Shown here: in pieces, positions 5,733-11,526 of the stretch
How the letters are laid out: every line of letters begins with the position of its first letter
How positions within the stretch are numbered: position 1 is the stretch's first letter
Assembly (NCBI GenBank): GCA_036821485.1
Contig: DAISJM010000075.1
Span: forward strand, 1-11,526
Direction: 5' to 3'
Source: DAISJM01 sp036821485
GTDB lineage: Bacteria > Verrucomicrobiota > Kiritimatiellia > CAIQIC01 > JAGNIJ01
DNA length: 11,526 nt
Position numbers and translations under genes: made by a program
The notes under the pieces: model-generated
What the model was told of the DNA's origin: nothing
The model's database searches: none
What the model saw: the letters and a program-made list of their open reading frames with translations, nothing else

Positions 5733-7934
5733 TCAATGCATCAGCGTCACGCGAATGCGGACCGGCTCGTTGCGGCTGGCGACACGGGCGTTACAGAAGG
5801 AATGCCCAGATTTGACCGTTCCTGCAAGACATTCCTTGGCGACCCGGAAAGGCACTTCCTTCCATGAACCGCTGCCCACTTGCGCCTTCACGTCCTGAAC
5901 GCGTGCACCTCGCGGAAGACGGATGCAAACGCCGTAGTCTCTTCGAGCCGGCATGCCCTTGTAGCTTCCCACCGGCTTGGCAATCTGCAACTCGATCCCG
6001 GTTTCGCTCGCGCGACCCCGCACGACGGTCTTCGCGAAGCGTCCCTTCTCGTATTCCTTCGACTCGCCGTCGTCCTCGTACAGAGTGAAGGACGACGTCT
6101 TCAGCTTGCTTGGGAAGTAATCGAATTCAATACGCTCCGGCACGCGGGTCCCCACGTTCTCCCCCACCTCTTGACATGGGATGATGGCTCCCTCGCGCAC
6201 GTAGACCGGGATACGTTCCACCGGGATGTCAACATGGCCGTCCAGCATGCCGGTGAGGATCTCGTCGGTCTCGAGACCGTACCACGTTGCGTTTGGGAAG
6301 TAGGCGCGCTTGCGGTAGACGCCGCTCTTCTTGTCGACGGGCCCTTCGGCGGGAATGACCAGCAAATCGCTGCCAATGCCATACTGATGCTTGCGACCCA
6401 ACGCACCGCCATCGTTGTCGTTATACTCGAGGTACAGCGGCCGTATGATCGGGAGCCCTGTGTCATGAGCTTCGCGGGCCAGCGTGTAAAAATACGGCGC
6501 CAGCGCGCAGCGGATGCGCGTCTGTTTCCGGAAGAGCGCCTGGGTTTTCTTGCTGTACATCCAGGGCTCGCGCATGCCGTGATCGCTGTGCGTGCGGAAG
6601 ATCGGACTCATCGCCCCAAACTGGGCCCAGCGGATGAACAGTTCCTCGTCCACCTTCTTGCCGAAGAAGCCGCCGATGTCATGCGACCAGTATGCCGCAC
6701 CCAATCCGCCCGACCGCGAGGTGAACTCAATCTGGTACTGCAGCATGCTCCACTCCGACGGTGTATCGCCGGAGAACTGCACCGGGTAGCGGTGCGATCC
6801 CACGCCGCCCCAGCGCGCAAGGATCAACCCACGCTTGTTCGTCTTCTCCTCGGCCAGATCGAAATATAGTCGGTTGGCCCAGAGCTGGCTGTCGGTGTTT
6901 GCAAACGGCGGCTTGATCCATCCATCGATCCACCAGAAGTCCATCCCCTCGTCGAACTTCGGACCCAGCAGGATGTCCTTCCACGCGGCAACCGCTTCCT
7001 TGTTCGACCAATCACATGCCCACTGCCCCTGGTGCGGCAGCGCGCCCAAGCGCTTCCGGATGGCCGGGATATGGCTGTCGTTGGCAGGCAGCCCGTCATA
7101 GTTGTCGTAGCCGGGATGATCGTTCAGCGATGTGCGAACGCCCATGTCGTGAAGCTTCTTCATAGCTTCAAGCGGCTTCGGGAAGTACTTCGGATTCCAA
7201 TCGTACCCACCCCAACTGCCACGCCCGCCGCGCCAGTCCGTATCGATGATCATTACGTCGATCGGCACGTCTTCCTTGCGGTAGCGCTTGATGAGATTGA
7301 TGATCTCCTTGTCGGTATACGCGTACCAACGCGAGTACCAGAACCCGAACGCCCAGCGCGGTACCATCGGAATGTTCCCGAACACGTTGACGAAGTCTTT
7401 TAGCGCACCCTTGAAATCGTTACCGTAGGCAAAGAGGTAGCCGTCAAACCACACCGCCTGCGAGCGACACTCCGGCCAGTCGTGCTCCTCGTTCCAGTAG
7501 ACGCGCGGTTCGTCCTGCACGAAGTGTGCGCCATCTGTGCTGAGGATGCTTTCAAGGGGATAGTGTCCCGGCCCGCCGCACCACTTCCACTGATCCAGCG
7601 AGCGAGTCACGGTGCCCAGATTCCCTTGGTCGCGCTTGCCGGGCGCCCACACCATCGAGTTGTTCGTGTGATTCTTGTGGAATACCTTCAGATTCGCTGC
7701 AGAAAAATTCTCGCCGTTGTCCTCATACACGAGTTCGAACTTCGCCGTCTTGATCGTCAGCTTCTTGCCCTTGACGACCACATCAGCCTTGATGGCCGTC
7801 GCCAGCTTCCGGCCGACCAGCAAAGACGGATATGGGGAGAAAGCTCCGCCGGGCGCATATTCCATGCGGACGCAACCGGCCGCATAGACGGTGAAACGGG
7901 CGTTACCAAGAACAACAGGCGTCTTCTTCAGCAT
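5733..7934 (-). CDS. GH31 family alpha-glycosidase, cytoplasmic
   Basis: This 733-residue protein has the GH31 layout: an N-terminal beta-sandwich (to about residue 190), a catalytic TIM barrel starting near NIPMVPRWAFGFWYSRWYAY, and C-terminal beta domains. GH31 enzymes are retaining alpha-glycosidases. The nucleophile is assigned to Asp337 in DFWWIDGW and the acid/base to Asp390 in QFSGDTPSEW. WRGGRGSWGGYDWN, EFTSRSGG and YWSHDIGGFFG are further family blocks. The usual DMNE or DFGE after the nucleophile is replaced by DGW, so ordinary alpha-glucosidase specificity should not be assumed. There is no signal peptide, so it likely acts on imported oligosaccharides. GGGAG lies about 7 nt before the ATG. 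It heads a run with two acyltransferases downstream. Substrate candidates include alpha-glucosides, alpha-xylosides or amino-sugar linkages; I cannot choose. Confidence 0.92.
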   Translation of the reverse strand: MLKKTPVVLGNARFTVYAAGCVRMEYAPGGAFSPYPSLLVGRKLATAIKADVVVKGKKLTIKTAKFELVYEDNGENFSAANLKVFHKNHTNNSMVWAPGKRDQGNLGTVTRSLDQWKWCGGPGHYPLESILSTDGAHFVQDEPRVYWNEEHDWPECRSQAVWFDGYLFAYGNDFKGALKDFVNVFGNIPMVPRWAFGFWYSRWYAYTDKEIINLIKRYRKEDVPIDVMIIDTDWRGGRGSWGGYDWNPKYFPKPLEAMKKLHDMGVRTSLNDHPGYDNYDGLPANDSHIPAIRKRLGALPHQGQWACDWSNKEAVAAWKDILLGPKFDEGMDFWWIDGWIKPPFANTDSQLWANRLYFDLAEEKTNKRGLILARWGGVGSHRYPVQFSGDTPSEWSMLQYQIEFTSRSGGLGAAYWSHDIGGFFGKKVDEELFIRWAQFGAMSPIFRTHSDHGMREPWMYSKKTQALFRKQTRIRCALAPYFYTLAREAHDTGLPIIRPLYLEYNDNDGGALGRKHQYGIGSDLLVIPAEGPVDKKSGVYRKRAYFPNATWYGLETDEILTGMLDGHVDIPVERIPVYVREGAIIPCQEVGENVGTRVPERIEFDYFPSKLKTSSFTLYEDDGESKEYEKGRFAKTVVRGRASETGIELQIAKPVGSYKGMPARRDYGVCIRLPRGARVQDVKAQVGSGSWKEVPFRVAKECLAGTVKSGHSFCNARVASRNEPVRIRVTLMH

Positions 7935-7950
7935 CGGGTTTCTCCCAGGA

Positions 7951-7972
7951 ATTGTTAAAACCTTTTACCAAT
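7951..7972. promoter_or_regulatory. Operator-like inverted repeat before the GH31 gene
   Basis: Arms of the form ATTGKTAAAA and TTTTAMCAAT flank a central CC, giving a 22-nt imperfect dyad. Nine of eleven base pairs are symmetric; the exceptions are the central pair and one other. It lies 17 nt upstream of the GH31 start codon, overlapping the 5' leader, which is a good position for a repressor. It resembles LacI-family operators in general form but lacks their central CG. The rest of the 145-nt gap (7935-8079) shows no clear promoter hexamers or gene. Confidence 0.4.
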
Positions 7973-8067
7973 AATCATCACAGACTACGGGCCGCGCGCG
8001 TAAATGCAAGTGATTACTTTGCCCATATCTGTAACGATTTAGATTAGAGCCTCTTACAGAAGGAGGG

Positions 8068-8087
8068 GCCCGTGAAAATCTACGGGC
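8068..8087 (-). terminator. Weak stem-loop at the end of the ClpC-TPM run
   Basis: GCCCGT and ACGGGC form a perfect 6-bp GC-rich stem with an 8-nt loop, spanning the stop codon of the second TPM gene. No run of T follows on the minus strand, so it is not a canonical intrinsic terminator. It may be a 3'-end stabilising hairpin or chance. Confidence 0.22.
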
Positions 8088-8757
8088 GCGTGGGGAATAC
8101 CAACACGGAGTCCGGCAATTCGTTTACGGCATCTGTGGCAGGCATCTTCTCCGCCAGCGGCCCTTCCAGGCAAGAGATGGCGGCGATGAACGTCTCCTCT
8201 CTCTTTCCCTCCCGCAAGCACACCAGCGCTGCATCGCGTGCCGCATCCAAACCCGCCTGCCCAATAACCTTCAGTGCGTTCTCGTCGGCCAGGACCACCA
8301 CCCGCCGCTCGCTGAGCGACACGTAAACCAACACCCCCGCCCCACCTTGTGTCGCGCGCAGACGTCCCAGCCCAAACACATAAGCCGCCGCCCTGTCGAC
8401 CTCGGATGCCATCTCTGCCCGACTCACCAGCAGCATGCGCAGCGGGTGAACAAAGCTCGCCACGATTGACCCAACCATGAATCCGGCGATGACCGCAAAT
8501 CCCTGGAGGCTCGACGCAAAATACGCACCCCGCGACCAACTGCCCGTTCCCTGCAGCGTTGCGACATCCATCCCCGACACCAACGCCATTGCGCCCAATC
8601 CAAACAGCAGCCCCCAGACCGACTCCGCCCGGTCATAGCGACCCGACTCTGTGGCCACAGCACATACAAATTCGGCCGAGGTGCGATGCTCTGCCTGCGC
8701 AATGGCACCCCGCACCCTCTCCACTCCGTCCTTCGTTAGGAATCGTTTAGCATTCAT
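8080..8757 (-). CDS. Short membrane TPM-domain protein (second TPM gene)
   Basis: This 225-residue protein begins MNAKRFLTKDGVERVRGAIAQAE and continues with RTSAEFVCAVATESGRY. That opening is typical of the short TPM (PF04536) proteins encoded beside longer TPM partners. The TPM fold is split by two hydrophobic segments at about 46-62 and 83-103. GGAGVLVYVSLSERRVVVLAD at about 138-158 is the conserved core. The open frame extends 47 codons further upstream (to 8898), but that part is the antiparallel-free shadow of the Gly-rich tail of the previous gene, so I use ATG 8755-8757, 19 nt after the preceding stop. TPM domains occur in YgcG-like proteins and in plant TLP18.3, which is tied to photosystem II repair. 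The bacterial role is not settled. Membrane-protein or envelope maintenance is an inference. Confidence 0.85.
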   Translation of the reverse strand: MNAKRFLTKDGVERVRGAIAQAEHRTSAEFVCAVATESGRYDRAESVWGLLFGLGAMALVSGMDVATLQGTGSWSRGAYFASSLQGFAVIAGFMVGSIVASFVHPLRMLLVSRAEMASEVDRAAAYVFGLGRLRATQGGAGVLVYVSLSERRVVVLADENALKVIGQAGLDAARDAALVCLREGKREETFIAAISCLEGPLAEKMPATDAVNELPDSVLVFPTRP

Positions 8758-8776
8758 ACATTTCGCCGTGGCGCTC

Positions 8777-9658
8777 TCACCAACCTCCCGATGCGCCTCC
8801 ACCACCCGAGGAACCGCCACCAAACCCACCGCCGGAAGAGAATCCGCCCCCACTCCCTCCCCGCCCACGGAACAAAACAAAGATGCCAAGCAACACAAGC
8901 CACAGGAACCACGTTAACGCAATGATAGCCACGCCGAGGAATATAAGCGTTTTCCGCTCCTCAGTCGGGCAGAAGAACGACACGAGAATGAGGATAACCC
9001 CCAGCACGGTCAGGATCAGAGCGATGTCCGTTCGTACGGGACTGTACTTCGGGTGGCCGTTGGCTGCCTTCCGCAGCTCTTTCCGGAGTTTCTCCAGCAT
9101 CGAAGCACTGGGTGGTTGCGAGTTCGGTCCGAGTTTTGCCATCCCCGCCAGAGCAGCTACGCCCTTCTGAATGCCCTCGCCATAGCGCCCGGCCTTGAAT
9201 TCGGGCACAAGCACGCCGTCCATGATCTCTTCGCAGTAAGCATCCCATCGGCGTCCCCAGTCGGCGCCAAGTTCAATGCGGGCCCTCCTGTCACCAACGC
9301 TGACCAGCAGAAGGATGCCTTGGTTGTAGAGCTTCCCGTCTGTTCCGACCTTGCCGATACCCCACCGGTTGAACCATTCGAAGGCAAGCCGTTCAATCGA
9401 TACTCCCGACCTGTTGTACTCACCCATCGAGCGGATCGTCACCACCACGATCGGCGTGTTGGACTTCTCGAACGATTCCTTCTGGAGGATGCCCACCTGG
9501 GCTTCGATGGCAGGGCTGATGATGTCGGCATAGTCCTGAATGAAATTACGATCCGCGGGCAACGGAGGAATATCGGATGCAGAGGAGGCCTTCGCCGCGA
9601 AGAAACACAGTCCCAAGACGAGCCCTACCACACCAACATGACGGAAAGAAGTCTTCAT
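8777..9658 (-). CDS. Secreted, membrane-anchored TPM-domain protein with Gly-rich tail (YgcG-like)
   Basis: The 293-residue precursor has a signal peptide at about 1-27 (hydrophobic VGVVGLVLGLCFFAA, then AKASSA). A TPM domain (PF04536) follows at about 38-175, with NFIQDYADIISP at its start and GILLLVSVGDRRARIELGADW at its core. Two membrane helices lie at about 211-229 and 238-262. A Gly/Ser tail ending GGGGASGGW fills 266-293, the usual ending of YgcG-type proteins. The TPM domain should lie outside the cytoplasmic membrane. The gene starts 49 nt after clpC and is followed 19 nt later by the second TPM gene, so the three probably form an operon. The biochemical activity of bacterial TPM domains is unclear; phosphatase activity is claimed for some relatives. 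The family and topology are clear; the function is not. Confidence 0.92.
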   Translation of the reverse strand: MKTSFRHVGVVGLVLGLCFFAAKASSASDIPPLPADRNFIQDYADIISPAIEAQVGILQKESFEKSNTPIVVVTIRSMGEYNRSGVSIERLAFEWFNRWGIGKVGTDGKLYNQGILLLVSVGDRRARIELGADWGRRWDAYCEEIMDGVLVPEFKAGRYGEGIQKGVAALAGMAKLGPNSQPPSASMLEKLRKELRKAANGHPKYSPVRTDIALILTVLGVILILVSFFCPTEERKTLIFLGVAIIALTWFLWLVLLGIFVLFRGRGGSGGGFSSGGGFGGGSSGGGGASGGW

Positions 9659-9660
9659 GG

Positions 9661-9667
9661 CCTCCTT
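9661..9667 (-). promoter_or_regulatory. Strong ribosome-binding site unusually close to the TPM start codon
   Basis: The minus strand reads AAGGAGG followed by only two bases (CC) and then ATG 9656-9658. The usual gap is about 5-9 nt. The next possible in-frame start (GTG at 9631) would be 29 nt away and would remove the charged end of the signal peptide, so the ATG remains the best start. Confidence 0.55.
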
Positions 9668-9707
9668 GTCACGCCGCAGGCGAACCCCCCGGGGATCCGC
9701 TTCCCAA

Positions 9708-11526
<1,819 letters not shown>

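Noticed and set aside
5880..6869. A 329-codon plus-strand open frame inside the GH31 region
   Set aside because: It lies opposite conserved GH31 catalytic sequence and its protein resembles nothing known; it is a shadow frame.
8043..8058. AGAG-C-CTCT mini-palindrome in the gap before the GH31 gene
   Set aside because: The arms are only 4 nt and the flanks do not extend the symmetry, so chance is the best explanation.
8758..8898. N-terminal extension of the second TPM protein to an ATG at 8898
   Set aside because: The extension overlaps the Gly-rich tail of the preceding gene in another frame and does not look like TPM sequence; the ATG at 8757 fits the family start.
9683..9696. CCCCGGGG-type palindrome between clpC and the first TPM gene as a terminator
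   Set aside because: There is no loop of workable size and no T tract, and the genes on both sides look cotranscribed.

Overview
This window looks like ordinary chromosome from a diderm bacterium. I judge it moderately GC-rich by eye, not by calculation. Two lipid A-type acyltransferases imply an outer membrane. A UVR-containing ClpC, a TPM-domain pair, a DUF763 protein and cytoplasmic GH94/GH31 sugar enzymes together suggest a carbohydrate-degrading member of the PVC/Verrucomicrobiota-Kiritimatiellota-like groups. That placement is an inference with low confidence. I see no phage genes, insertion sequences, CRISPR arrays, tRNAs or rRNAs.

Layout, left to right. Positions 1-2109 (minus) hold a GH94 disaccharide phosphorylase that runs off the left edge and lacks its C-terminus. 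A 233-nt divergent intergenic region (2110-2342) follows. It carries a LacI-family-type operator close to the GH94 start, a perfect 13-nt palindrome, and helically spaced TGGCA and TGGCCT repeats. The repeats lead into a plausible promoter whose start point falls on the ATG of the next gene. That gene (2343-3548, plus) is a DUF763 protein; it overlaps, tail to tail, a small three-helix membrane protein (3476-3829, minus).

Next comes a minus-strand run reading right to left: a GH31 glycosidase (7934-5733), then 31 nt later an HX4E acyltransferase (5701-4817), then an HX4D paralogue starting at an overlapping GTGA (4820-3933). The small membrane protein may be the last cistron. A second minus-strand run begins off the right edge: ClpC (11526-9708, N-terminus missing), a secreted and membrane-anchored TPM protein (9658-8777) and a short membrane TPM protein (8757-8080). 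A 145-nt gap with an operator-like inverted repeat separates it from the GH31 gene.

Together the genes suggest two themes. The GH94 and GH31 enzymes process imported oligosaccharides in the cytoplasm under local repressor control. The ClpC-TPM and acyltransferase genes serve envelope and membrane-protein maintenance. I found no clearly new multi-gene system. The most interesting signals are the phased repeat array and putative leaderless start of the DUF763 gene, the coupled acyltransferase duplication behind a GH31 gene, and the atypical GH31 nucleophile motif.
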